From contig CBDFKC010000004.1 in the NCBI GenBank assembly GCA_965248685.1, positions 558,001 to 622,000 of the forward strand: 64,000 nucleotides of DNA. Direction: 5' to 3'. Positions 17,501 to 26,007 of this stretch are shown one piece after another. The first letter of the stretch is position 1, and every line of letters starts with the position of its first letter. The stretch comes from VYFG01 sp965248685. GTDB lineage: Bacteria; Pseudomonadota; Gammaproteobacteria; Arenicellales; Poriferihabitantaceae. The notes beneath the pieces were generated by a model, which saw only the letters and a program-made list of their open reading frames with translations, searched no databases and was not told where the DNA came from. A program made the position numbers and the translations under genes.

Positions 17501-18631
17501 TTAGCCAGATTCTTCACTGAATTGACCACGAATTAATTCGCTATGCTGTCCCAGCTTTGGGACCTTTACCTCTTCCGCCCCATCGCTGCCCATTGGCCTG
17601 GCGGGAAACCGAATCGCTTTTCCATAGGAAGATATTCCCGATCGTCGCTGTAGCGCACCGTGACAAGATAAATCCGCCACGCTGTTGATAGAACCGAAGG
17701 CAATGTCAGCGCGCTGCAACCGCTCGATCAGTTGGGCACGATCGAGCATTTCAGTCACACCGTTTATCATCTGGTCGAGATTGACCCGATTCAACACCCG
17801 TTGATTATTGCTGCCAAATTGTTCGGCGGTAGCTTGCTCCGGTGCTAATAAAACCGTGGCACAGAATCGCTGCCATTCCCGCTCATTTTGAATCGCAACG
17901 ATAACGATTTCACCGCCCCGGGTTCGGTAGCCTCCATAGGGCGCGATGGAGGGGTGATTCAGCCCTGCCGGTGCGGGCGCTTTGCCCCCATAGTCATAGT
18001 GCAATAACGGAACCGTCATCCAGTCAGCGGTAACGCCGAATAGAGATACTTCCACGGCGCTGCCCTCACCCGTTTGCTGACGTTTTATCAGGGCCTCGAG
18101 AATGCCAGAGTGGGCAGTCATGCCTGCTCCGATATCGCAGGCAGACACGCCAATTCGTCCGGGTTCATTTTGACTTCCCGAGACGCTGACCAGGCCAGCT
18201 TCGGCCTGGACCAGAAAATCATAGGCTTTCATCCTGGACACCGCTTCACTTTTGCCATATCCGGAAATGTCACAGGTGATTAGTTTGGGATATTGTTGGC
18301 GCAATTTCTCGAGGTCAAAACCTGAGCGCGCCAGCGCGCCGGGGGCAAGGTTCTGAATCAGAATGTCGGCCTGGGCAATTATCCGGTGCAGTAACTGATT
18401 GTCCGCGTCCTGTTTAAAATTCAGTACCAGGGATTCTTTACCCTGGTTAAGCCAGAAAAAATAGGAGCTGTCACCACCTGCAACCTGGTCATAGCCCCGG
18501 GCAAAATCTCCGCTCTCTCTTTCAATTTTAATAACCCGGGCCCCAGCCTCCCGTAGACGCGCGCTGCAATAAGGCGCCGCCACGGCTTGTTCGACTGCGA
18601 CGACCAGAATTCCATCAAGCACTCCTTTCAT
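17501..18631 (-). CDS. CaiB/BaiF family (class III) CoA-transferase
   Basis: Class III CoA-transferase of 376 residues that would move CoA between carboxylic acids. The N-terminal region has the family's Asp-Gly-Ile-Leu-Val-x-x-Val-Glu and Gly-Ala-Arg-Val-Ile-Lys-Ile-Glu, then Leu-Val-Leu-Asn-Phe-Lys and TCDISGYG. Asp166 in ACDIGAG fits the catalytic aspartate. It is the last gene of a leftward run with an acyl-CoA dehydrogenase (9-base gap), an SDR and a ThDP enzyme. The run suggests activation of an acid to its CoA thioester followed by oxidation. The substrate is unknown. Confidence 0.88.
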   Translation of the reverse strand: MKGVLDGILVVAVEQAVAAPYCSARLREAGARVIKIERESGDFARGYDQVAGGDSSYFFWLNQGKESLVLNFKQDADNQLLHRIIAQADILIQNLAPGALARSGFDLEKLRQQYPKLITCDISGYGKSEAVSRMKAYDFLVQAEAGLVSVSGSQNEPGRIGVSACDIGAGMTAHSGILEALIKRQQTGEGSAVEVSLFGVTADWMTVPLLHYDYGGKAPAPAGLNHPSIAPYGGYRTRGGEIVIVAIQNEREWQRFCATVLLAPEQATAEQFGSNNQRVLNRVNLDQMINGVTEMLDRAQLIERLQRADIAFGSINSVADLSCHGALQRRSGISSYGKAIRFPARPMGSDGAEEVKVPKLGQHSELIRGQFSEESG

Positions 18632-18640
18632 GTTCTGTAG

Positions 18641-19798
18641 CTAAAAACTGCGGGGTAGATCGAGCACATGTTCGGCGATGTAACTCAGAATAAAATTAGT
18701 CGAAATCGGTGCGGTGCGGTACAGCCGGGTTTCGCGAAATTTTCGTTCGATATGATACTCCCTGGCAAATGCGAATCCACCGTGTACCTCCATACACATA
18801 TCCCCCGCCTGCCAGCTGGCTTCTGATGCCAGCATCTTGGACATATTGGCTTCAGGACCACAGGGTTGTTGCTGATCGAATAAGTCGGCCGCCTTTTCTA
18901 CCATGAGGTTAGCCGCCTGGATATTTGCGAAGCAGCGCGCGATGGGAAATTGAACCCCCTGATTTTGTCCGATGGAACGACCAAAGACTACCCGCTCTTT
19001 GGCGTAGTTAACAGCCTTGTCAATGAAAAAACGCCCGTCGCCGATACATTCCGCGGCGATCAAGATACGTTCCGCGTTCATGCTGTCGAGAATGATTCGA
19101 AAGCCATTGTGTTCCTCTCCCAGCAGATTTTCCGCCGGTATCTCAAGATTATCGAAAAACAACTCGCAAGAATGATGATTGATCATTGAGTCGATGGGAC
19201 GTATGGTCAATCCTTGGTCCTTAGCCTGATTCAAGTCGACTATGAAGGTGGACAATCCATCGGTTTTTTTGCGAGATTCAGCCTGGGGTTTGGTGCGCGC
19301 CAGTAACAACATTAAATCAGAATGTTGGACCCGGCTGATCCAGACTTTCTGGCCATTAATAACGTATTTGTCCCCATGTCGCCGCGCGGTGGTTTTGAGA
19401 CTGGTGGTATCGGTCCCGGTGGTTGGTTCAGTAACCCCGAAACTCTGCAATCGCAGTTCGCCGTTGGCAACCTTGGGCAAATAGGTTTGCTTTTGTTGTT
19501 CAGACCCATGTCGAAGTACCGAACCCATGACATACATCTGGGCATGACAGGCGCCGGGATGTCCGCCGGAACAACTAATTTCTTCAAGAATTAAACAGGC
19601 CTCCCGTAAGCCGAGTCCGGAACCTCCGTATTCTTCGGGAATTAATGCGGCGAGATAACCATCCTCGGTCAGGGCCCGAACAAACTCGGTAGGGTAGTGG
19701 CGATTGCCATCGAGGGCGAGCCAGTACTGGGGGTCAAATTTGGCGCAAAGAGCCGCCACACCCTGGCGGATACTTTCCAGTTGATCCGGATCAGACAT
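18641..19798 (-). CDS. Acyl-CoA dehydrogenase family protein
   Basis: FAD-dependent acyl-CoA dehydrogenase (385 residues). Landmarks are PEEYGGSGLGLREACLILEE, LQSFGVTEPTTGTDT (flavin and substrate binding), KVWISRVQHSDLMLL, ERVVFGRSIGQNQGVQFPIA and MEVHGGFAFAREYHIER. The C-terminal region where many family members have Tyr-Glu-Gly-Thr, with the catalytic glutamate, reads Leu-Tyr-Arg-Thr-Ala-Pro-Ile-Ser here, so the base is either elsewhere or absent, as in a known subset of the family. It lies 9 bases upstream of the CoA-transferase gene in the same operon. Likely oxidises the thioester made by that transferase. Confidence 0.88.
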   Translation of the reverse strand: MSDPDQLESIRQGVAALCAKFDPQYWLALDGNRHYPTEFVRALTEDGYLAALIPEEYGGSGLGLREACLILEEISCSGGHPGACHAQMYVMGSVLRHGSEQQKQTYLPKVANGELRLQSFGVTEPTTGTDTTSLKTTARRHGDKYVINGQKVWISRVQHSDLMLLLARTKPQAESRKKTDGLSTFIVDLNQAKDQGLTIRPIDSMINHHSCELFFDNLEIPAENLLGEEHNGFRIILDSMNAERILIAAECIGDGRFFIDKAVNYAKERVVFGRSIGQNQGVQFPIARCFANIQAANLMVEKAADLFDQQQPCGPEANMSKMLASEASWQAGDMCMEVHGGFAFAREYHIERKFRETRLYRTAPISTNFILSYIAEHVLDLPRSF

Positions 19799-19820
19799 AG
19801 TAGGTTCTCCCGCAGTGTTT

Positions 19821-20600
19821 TCAGGGTTTAACCGGAACCACGTAATTCAACCCCATGCGACCGCCATCGGGATAAACCGTCTGGCCGGTGACATAGCTCG
19901 AATAATGGCTGGCTAGAAATACCGCAATTTTTGCAACTTCATCGGGTTCCCCGGGGCGCTCCATGGGGGTTCTCGACATTACTTCATTCATTTTTTGGGG
20001 ATTGTCTGCGAGGGACTGAAACAGTTCGGTATTAATCGAACCGGGCCCGATAGCGTTTACCCGAATTTTCTCCGGGGCCAGCCTGATACCCAGAACCTTG
20101 GTCCATTGATTGACCCCGCCTTTGGCGATCACATAGGGTGAGATGGCAGGAATCGTCAACACCGCGTTCACCGAAGACATATTGATAATAGTGCCGCGGG
20201 AATCATCTTCGTCGGGCGTTTGATTAACCATTATCCGGGCCGCGATCTGACCGGTGAGAAATACCCCTCGTAGATTAACCGCGATTACATTATCGAAATC
20301 CTGCTCTTCTAATTCGAGAATATCCGCCGCATGGATAATGCCGGCGTTGGCGATAACATTGTCGATCCGACCATGGGTTTCAACAGCAAAGTCGAACAAT
20401 GCCTGAATTTCTGCCTTGCTGCGAACATCACAATGGCAATATCGGGCGCGTTCCCCCAGTGACCTGGCGGCAACCTCGCCCGCCTGGTCTTCAATATCTG
20501 AAATTACCACACTCGCGCCTTCTTGGATAAATCGTTTTGCACAGGCGAACCCAATGCCCCGAGATGCCCCGGTGATTACCGCTACTTTGTTTTTTAACAT
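19821..20600 (-). CDS. Short-chain dehydrogenase/reductase
   Basis: Classical SDR of 259 residues. It has the nucleotide site TGASRGIG near residue 12, NAGI near 87, a catalytic Ser in INMSSVNAV and YVIAK (Tyr-x3-Lys) near 155, and the C-terminal SSYVTGQTVYPDGG. An Asp after the second strand (SDIED) suggests NAD preference. The frame extends to 20675, but ATG 20600 gives MLKNKVAVITGASRG, the standard start. Second-last enzyme upstream of the acyl-CoA dehydrogenase; it may act on a hydroxyacyl intermediate. The 207 bases upstream to the ThDP gene show nothing I can name. Confidence 0.88.
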   Translation of the reverse strand: MLKNKVAVITGASRGIGFACAKRFIQEGASVVISDIEDQAGEVAARSLGERARYCHCDVRSKAEIQALFDFAVETHGRIDNVIANAGIIHAADILELEEQDFDNVIAVNLRGVFLTGQIAARIMVNQTPDEDDSRGTIINMSSVNAVLTIPAISPYVIAKGGVNQWTKVLGIRLAPEKIRVNAIGPGSINTELFQSLADNPQKMNEVMSRTPMERPGEPDEVAKIAVFLASHYSSYVTGQTVYPDGGRMGLNYVVPVKP

Positions 20601-20807
20601 GGGAAGAAAAGCCAAAACTCGATTGAAACCAATGATACCGTAATTATTTTGAACCTGGCTATTTGGCGACCACATTTAATCGGAAGTAGAATAGCCTGAA
20701 AGTAGCCATTCGCCAGTTCCGCTATGAACCCGGCCTAAAGCCTATCTTAAAATATTTGATTTCATTGGTTGGTTTTCCTGAGCCGCGAAACCAACCACTA
20801 GGCCAAA

Positions 20808-22454
20808 TCAGTCAGGTGGGTTAATCCTGATTTCAATTACGCTGGGTTGACCAGCCGCAAGCGCCTGTTCGAATGCAGCCTCGAACTGGTCTGTTCGCTC
20901 TACCGTGAAACCTTGGGCACCATAGGCGCTGGCCAGGGCTGCAAAATCAGGATTGCGTAGATTGGTTCCCATTACTCTTCCGGGGTAATGACTTTCTTGA
21001 TGGGCCCTGATGGTACCGTAGCTGCCATTGTTGATAACTAGAAAAACGATACCGAGCTGATATTGAACCGCGGTGGCGAGTTCCTGACCATTCATCAGAA
21101 AACAACCATCTCCTGAAAAAGATACTACCGCGGACTCCGGACGAGCCAGTTTAGCGGCAATCGCTGCGGGGACACCGTATCCCATGGACCCATTGGTGGA
21201 GCCCAGCTGAGTTTTGCAAAGCCTGTACTGATAATGCCGCTGTGGCCAGGTGGTATAGTTCCCAGCACCCATGGTGATGATGGCTTCCGGATCCAGTCTT
21301 TGACGCAGGAAATTGCAGATCAAATCCATCCGTGCCGGGTCATTGGTAAATCGCGGTTGGTGCAGAAAGTCAAGATAGTGCTGGTTGAGATCATGAATTA
21401 ATTCTTCGCGTTGCTGGGCTGCCGGAATCGGATGTAGCCTGGATTGTTGTACCATCGACTGAAGAAAATGCTGGCATTCGCTGGCGATAGCCACATCTGC
21501 ATGGAAGACGTTGTTGATTGATTCCGCTGCTGGATGGACATGAACCAAGGTTTGAGCAGATTGGCCCAATGGCGGTTCCAGACGCTGGTAGCCATTGGTC
21601 GTTATATCGCCGAGTAGTGGCCCAACTACTAACAACAAATCCGCTTGTTGCAAATATTCGACTGTCGCGTCTGGTGCTACCAGACCGAATTCGCCAATAA
21701 AATTCGAATGGGTGTTGTCGAAACAATCCTGCCGGCGAAAAGCGGTAGCTACCGGCAGTTGATAGTTTTCCGCAAGCTCGGTGAGTAATTTCTGGGTAGT
21801 CCGGTTCCAACTACTGCAGCCACAGAGCACCAGGGGCCGGGACGCTCTGGTGATCAAATTTACTACCTGGTTTATTGCTTCCTGGGAAGGGGCCGGGCCA
21901 TAGAAACCTCGGTGAACCGACTGATTAACCGGAACGTCGGTAACTTCCACCAATTCTTTCAACATATCTTCATATAACACCACCAGTACCGGTCCCGGTC
22001 TCCCGGTAGTGGCATATTGCCAGGCCTGGTTGAGTTGCTCGGGGATGCGCTCGGCCTGGTCGATCACTACTACTTTTTTCGCTACCCCGCCATAGGCCAG
22101 GTTGTAGTCCAGTTCCTGAAATGCCTCGCGGCCACGGTCGTTGCGGGAGATCTGACCGATAAAGCAGATCAGTGGAGTAGAATCCTGGAATGCGGTATGA
22201 ATCCCTATCATCGCATTCGAAGCACCTGGCCCTCTCGATACGAAACAGATTCCGGGTCGTCCTTTTAGTTTGCCCCAGGCTTCCGCCATGTAAGCGGCGC
22301 CACCTTCCTGGCGACAGGTGATTAAACGAAATTGGTCTTGGTATTGGTAGATGGCATCCAGTGCGCCCAGGTAGCTCTCGCCGGGAACACAAAACGCTGT
22401 ATCGGCTCCATAGTCGATCAGTCCCTTTATTAGTACTTCGCCACCGCTACGCAT
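20808..22454 (-). CDS. Thiamine diphosphate-dependent enzyme (acetolactate synthase-like)
   Basis: ThDP enzyme of 548 residues with the three-domain layout of acetolactate synthase, oxalyl-CoA decarboxylase and 2-hydroxyacyl-CoA lyase. The PYR domain holds Glu50 in RQEGGAAYMAEA (cofactor activation) and SRGPGASNAMIG; the PP domain holds the metal/ThDP motif from GDG at 448 to NNG at 476. ATG 22454 is used; the extension to 22664 has no homologous look and would overlap the divergent gene. No regulatory subunit gene is nearby, so it is probably not a biosynthetic acetolactate synthase. In this operon a carboligase/lyase role on a CoA thioester or 2-oxo acid is plausible but unproven. Confidence 0.82.
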   Translation of the reverse strand: MRSGGEVLIKGLIDYGADTAFCVPGESYLGALDAIYQYQDQFRLITCRQEGGAAYMAEAWGKLKGRPGICFVSRGPGASNAMIGIHTAFQDSTPLICFIGQISRNDRGREAFQELDYNLAYGGVAKKVVVIDQAERIPEQLNQAWQYATTGRPGPVLVVLYEDMLKELVEVTDVPVNQSVHRGFYGPAPSQEAINQVVNLITRASRPLVLCGCSSWNRTTQKLLTELAENYQLPVATAFRRQDCFDNTHSNFIGEFGLVAPDATVEYLQQADLLLVVGPLLGDITTNGYQRLEPPLGQSAQTLVHVHPAAESINNVFHADVAIASECQHFLQSMVQQSRLHPIPAAQQREELIHDLNQHYLDFLHQPRFTNDPARMDLICNFLRQRLDPEAIITMGAGNYTTWPQRHYQYRLCKTQLGSTNGSMGYGVPAAIAAKLARPESAVVSFSGDGCFLMNGQELATAVQYQLGIVFLVINNGSYGTIRAHQESHYPGRVMGTNLRNPDFAALASAYGAQGFTVERTDQFEAAFEQALAAGQPSVIEIRINPPD

Positions 22455-22580
22455 GATTTTTAGACTTGTTTTGATGTTCAAGAAAATTGCCCGTGCCAAT
22501 TTTACCGCCAATCTGACGTAGATGATCGTTGTTCGATTAAACTCTCTTAATGAATTGACCCAAAATCTCAATTTTCCGTA

Positions 22581-22901
22581 ATGTACAAGATTCTTCAAGA
22601 CCGCAGCGACCTGGCCGTGGAATTCCGCGACAACCCATTTGGGCCCTATAGCGCTGAGTTGCAAACAGTGCTGAATCTAATGTGGGGGGAATCAACCGGG
22701 GGGAAGCGGATTCTAGTCTGTCTGGTGCCTGGCAGTAAGTGGTGTCTCGGGACCCTTAATCAAGATTTTCTTAAGCCCATTGAGGTTGACCAATCCCGTA
22801 CTTTCGACAACCTCGCTGCCGGCTATTGGGATATTTTTCGGCATCGATGGAAAAACCAAACCGGCAGCTTTCCTGACGTTGGCGAGGCGGAGAACCCATG
22901 A
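22581..22901 (+). CDS. N,N-dimethylformamidase small (alpha) subunit-like protein
   Basis: A 106-residue protein directly upstream of, and overlapping (ATGA), the dimethylformamidase-like large subunit. It is somewhat shorter than the roughly 130-residue DMFase small subunit but shows the same kind of pattern: Asn-Pro-Phe-Gly (residues 18-21), then Leu-x3-Leu-Asn, a short Lys/Arg-rich strand ending in Val-Pro-Gly-Ser-Lys-Trp, and a Trp-Asp-Ile-Phe-Arg-His-Arg segment. No signal peptide. On its own the similarity is weak; position and overlap make the subunit assignment reasonable. A 126-base divergent gap separates it from the ThDP gene. Confidence 0.62.
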   Translation: MYKILQDRSDLAVEFRDNPFGPYSAELQTVLNLMWGESTGGKRILVCLVPGSKWCLGTLNQDFLKPIEVDQSRTFDNLAAGYWDIFRHRWKNQTGSFPDVGEAENP

Positions 22902-25084
22902 GACATCTGCTTGCTTATGCTGATCAGATTTGCGCGCAACCCGGAGAGAAAATTGAATTTAAGGTAAGCGCAGATTTACCGGGCGAGTTCGAATTTAATA
23001 TCGTCCACATTCGCTGTGGCGATGATTCGGAAGGCGGGCCGGGGTTAAAGCAAAATGCTATACCCGATGGGGTCAATGGCCTGTATCCGGCGCGCTATCA
23101 GAAAACTCAGGTGGGATCTTTTATCGCTCTGGATGCCGAGCAGCCAGATCCCCGGGGCTCATTCAGGCTCGAAGCAAAAATTTGGCCCACCATCCCAGGT
23201 AGCACGGAGCAGGCAATTATCGGTGCCTGGTCGGAAAGTGATCAGGCAGGATATTGTTTATACCTGGATCAGGATGGTGCGTTGGCAGCAAAAATTGGCG
23301 ATGGTGTGGCGACCATACTGACCACGGGTATGCCGTTGCATCCTCGTCGCTGGTATTCGGCTTCATTCCACTGGAATGCAGAGGCCGGTAAATTGTCCAT
23401 TCAGCAGTGCCCGTTGGATACTTACGCCGTTCCGGGGAACACCGAGGCTACGGCATATTGTGAAGCAAAATGGCGGCAAGCTGCCACTAGTAGATTTTTG
23501 ATTGCTGGTTGGAGCGGGGTCGAGCGGAATGGCATGCCCTTGGTCAGTGGATTGTTTAACGGCAAAATCGACAGCCCAGCGATCCTGCAGGAAATTTTGG
23601 CTGGGGGGCAGGATGGCGAATCAGGATTCCACTATCTGGGGAAATGGGACTTTAGCCAGGAAATCAGTAGTCAAACCATTGTCGATGTTTCGGAAAACGG
23701 GTTTCACGGTTATACCGTTAACCTGCCAGCCCGCGCCATGAAAGGCTGGAATCATGATGGCAGTGAAATGAACTGGCGACATAAACCGGCTCACTACGGC
23801 GCGATTCACTTCCATGAAGACGACCTGTACGACTGCGCATGGCAAACCGACGTGGTATGGCAGGTACCGGAGGATTTTCCTAGCGGGACCTATGGAGCCT
23901 ACCTGACCCAGCAAGACCAATGGTTTTATGTGCCGTTCTATATTCGACCCAAAAAGGGGACAACCAACAATCGAATATGTTTGCTGATCTCTACCGCAAG
24001 TTATTACGCCTACGCTAACAACCAAATGCCTCTGACCTGGGGACCGCTGTTCGAACTGTCAACCACCGCATTTACCCAGATTGGCCAAACTGATCTGCAT
24101 CTGAAAACCCATCCGGAACACGGTCTCAGCATGTACGACGTGCATTCGGATGGATCCGGAGTCTGTTATGCCTCAAGGTTGCGTCCGTTTCTACGCATGG
24201 GACCAAAAGACGAGCTTTGGCAATACAATGCTGACACCCATATTACCGATTGGCTCGAACAAATGGAGATCGGATTTGACGTTGTTACTGATGATGACCT
24301 TGACCGTGAAGGAGTTTCGCTGTTGCAGGATTACGCTTGCGTGATGACCACCACCCATCCCGAATACTATAGCCGAAGCATGATCCAGGGATTGCTTGAT
24401 TACCAACAGCAGGGAGGCAGGTTTATTTATCTGGGGGGCAATGGTTTTTACTGGCGCATCGCCTACCATCCAGAATTACCCGGCGTAATCGAGATGCGCA
24501 GGGCAGAGGATGGTATGCGCAGCTGGATCGCTGAGCCAGGGGAATACCATATGAGTTTCACCGGCGAACTTTCCGGACTCTGGAGACGCAATGGCATTCC
24601 GCCGGAGGCGGTCTGCGGCACCGGGTTTTCCGCCCAGGGATTTAACTATTCAAAGCCCTATTACCGGACCGAGGCGAGTTACGATTCCAGGGTGTCCTGG
24701 ATATTTGAAGGACTGCCAGAAGGCGAGTCCATAGGCGACTTTGGATTGATTTTCGGCGGTGCCGCGGGGAGTGAAATCGACAGCGCAGATTTTGCTACGG
24801 GAACCCCACCCCATGCGCTCATAGTTGCGGAGGCAACCGATTTCGGTGCGGATTATCACTGGGTCAACGAGGAGTTCCAGCACACCCATTCCGCGGTTAA
24901 TGGCGAAACCTGTCCCGATGTGCGTTGCGATATGGTGTTCTATGAAACACCGAATAATGGCGCGGTATTTTCAGTAAGTTCCATCGCTTTTGCCGGGTCA
25001 TTGTCGCACAATAATTATGACAACAATGTCAGCCGTTTATTGGGCAACGTGATGAGGCGTTTTATTTCTGATCAACCAGAATAG
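22898..25084 (+). CDS. N,N-dimethylformamidase large (beta) subunit-like iron amidohydrolase
   Basis: A 728-residue protein that I recognise as the DMFase large-subunit family, which hydrolyses small N-alkyl amides with a mononuclear iron held by two Tyr and one Glu. Residues 1-350 form a lectin/LamG-like part; the catalytic part follows. Tyr372 (in SYYAYANN), Tyr413 (in LSMYDVHSDG) and Glu489 (in THPEYY), with His487 two residues before it, match the arrangement I remember for the Paracoccus enzyme (Tyr399, Tyr440, His519, Glu521): the Tyr-Tyr spacing is 41 in both. Next are QQGGRFIYLGGNGFYWR and a C-terminal Ser-His-Asn-Asn-Tyr-x-Asn-Asn. Family is clear; substrate could be any formamide or other amide. 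Confidence 0.82.
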   Translation: MRHLLAYADQICAQPGEKIEFKVSADLPGEFEFNIVHIRCGDDSEGGPGLKQNAIPDGVNGLYPARYQKTQVGSFIALDAEQPDPRGSFRLEAKIWPTIPGSTEQAIIGAWSESDQAGYCLYLDQDGALAAKIGDGVATILTTGMPLHPRRWYSASFHWNAEAGKLSIQQCPLDTYAVPGNTEATAYCEAKWRQAATSRFLIAGWSGVERNGMPLVSGLFNGKIDSPAILQEILAGGQDGESGFHYLGKWDFSQEISSQTIVDVSENGFHGYTVNLPARAMKGWNHDGSEMNWRHKPAHYGAIHFHEDDLYDCAWQTDVVWQVPEDFPSGTYGAYLTQQDQWFYVPFYIRPKKGTTNNRICLLISTASYYAYANNQMPLTWGPLFELSTTAFTQIGQTDLHLKTHPEHGLSMYDVHSDGSGVCYASRLRPFLRMGPKDELWQYNADTHITDWLEQMEIGFDVVTDDDLDREGVSLLQDYACVMTTTHPEYYSRSMIQGLLDYQQQGGRFIYLGGNGFYWRIAYHPELPGVIEMRRAEDGMRSWIAEPGEYHMSFTGELSGLWRRNGIPPEAVCGTGFSAQGFNYSKPYYRTEASYDSRVSWIFEGLPEGESIGDFGLIFGGAAGSEIDSADFATGTPPHALIVAEATDFGADYHWVNEEFQHTHSAVNGETCPDVRCDMVFYETPNNGAVFSVSSIAFAGSLSHNNYDNNVSRLLGNVMRRFISDQPE

Positions 25085-25139
25085 TTTGTTAAATTGGGTG
25101 GACGACTGATGGAAGCAGGGTCTAGATCAGGACACTACA

Positions 25140-25808
25140 CTAACGCCAGGCAAAATAGGGTTGCTCAAAATGCGCGACCCGGGTCGCCTGGCCCAGCACC
25201 GCGACCTCTCGGAATTGATAGACCAGGGCCGCAGTGGGTGCTGCAATCCAACTGTCCCCTACCGGCATTCGCAACACCGGATGTTCGCTTTCGGGAATCT
25301 GCTCAAGCAGAGGCGCGTCCTCACGCATAAATTCCCGGACAGGGATGCAATGGATCGAATCGACTTCCCCAGGATTGGGTACCAGCGCAGGATTTGACCC
25401 GCCCCATACCACCACTGGTGTAATACTGAAGCCGGACCGGGTTGGATAGTCGTCAAGCCGGCCAATGATATCTGACGGCTCGAGCTGAAGTCCGACTTCT
25501 TCTTCGAGCTCGCGCAGTGCTGATTGTTCCGGGGTTTCTCCTTGATCCATCCTGCCTCCGGGCAGCGCCCATTGTCCAGCATGCTTGTTGAGTTTTGCTG
25601 ATCGTCTGGTGAGAATTATCGCGGCCTCGGATTTCTCAGCGCTGGACCATGCCAGTCCATCCATTTCTGGATCACACTGGGCATTTACCAGGGTCAGGGC
25701 CACTGCAGCCCGGCGCAACTCTGGATTTCCCTGGCTCCTGGCATCGAATTCACCCATATTGCTGCGTAGCAGATTTTTCAGGTCCTGATTAAGGCAGAGA
25801 TTGATCAT
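25140..25808 (-). CDS. Nudix hydrolase, NudL/CoA-pyrophosphatase-like
   Basis: Nudix hydrolase of 222 residues. The Nudix box spans residues 84-107 with GETPEQSALRELEEEVGL at its core (G-x5-E-x7-R-E-L-x-E-E-x-G-L intact). Just before it, Leu-Thr-Arg-Arg-Ser-x-Lys-Leu-x-Lys-His-Ala-Gly-Gln resembles the extra motif of CoA-cleaving family members (NudL/YeaB). ATG 25808 is preferred to the upstream in-frame start at 25853. It is convergent with the DMFase-like gene (55-base gap) and divergent from sufS. Confidence 0.8.
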   Translation of the reverse strand: MINLCLNQDLKNLLRSNMGEFDARSQGNPELRRAAVALTLVNAQCDPEMDGLAWSSAEKSEAAIILTRRSAKLNKHAGQWALPGGRMDQGETPEQSALRELEEEVGLQLEPSDIIGRLDDYPTRSGFSITPVVVWGGSNPALVPNPGEVDSIHCIPVREFMREDAPLLEQIPESEHPVLRMPVGDSWIAAPTAALVYQFREVAVLGQATRVAHFEQPYFAWR

Positions 25809-25971
25809 GAATTTTGTTGTTGCTTTCACTGTAGTTTGCCATAGAATTATCACATGAAAAGAACTCCATAACCTTCGCTGGGTAAATAATTCAGGCGGGG
25901 TTTAGTGTAGTGTATGGATTGAAATTCGCCTTGCAGACCCCCATCTCGGTTCGTTCTCCCTCAGTTTATCC

Positions 25972-25999
25972 TTGACACCGAAAAACGCCTCGCTATCAG
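25972..25999 (+). promoter_or_regulatory. Possible promoter giving a near-leaderless sufS transcript
   Basis: TTGACA at 25972-25977, a 16-base spacer, and TATCAG at 25994-25999 (four of six to TATAAT). Initiation would fall within a base or two of the sufS ATG at 26008, and there is no Shine-Dalgarno sequence before that ATG. Suggestive only; a promoter farther upstream in the 199-base divergent gap cannot be excluded. Confidence 0.3.
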
Positions 26000-26007
26000 C
26001 TCATAAC

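Noticed and set aside
20808..22454. Biosynthetic acetolactate synthase
   Set aside because: No regulatory subunit or branched-chain amino-acid genes are nearby, and the operon is catabolic in style.
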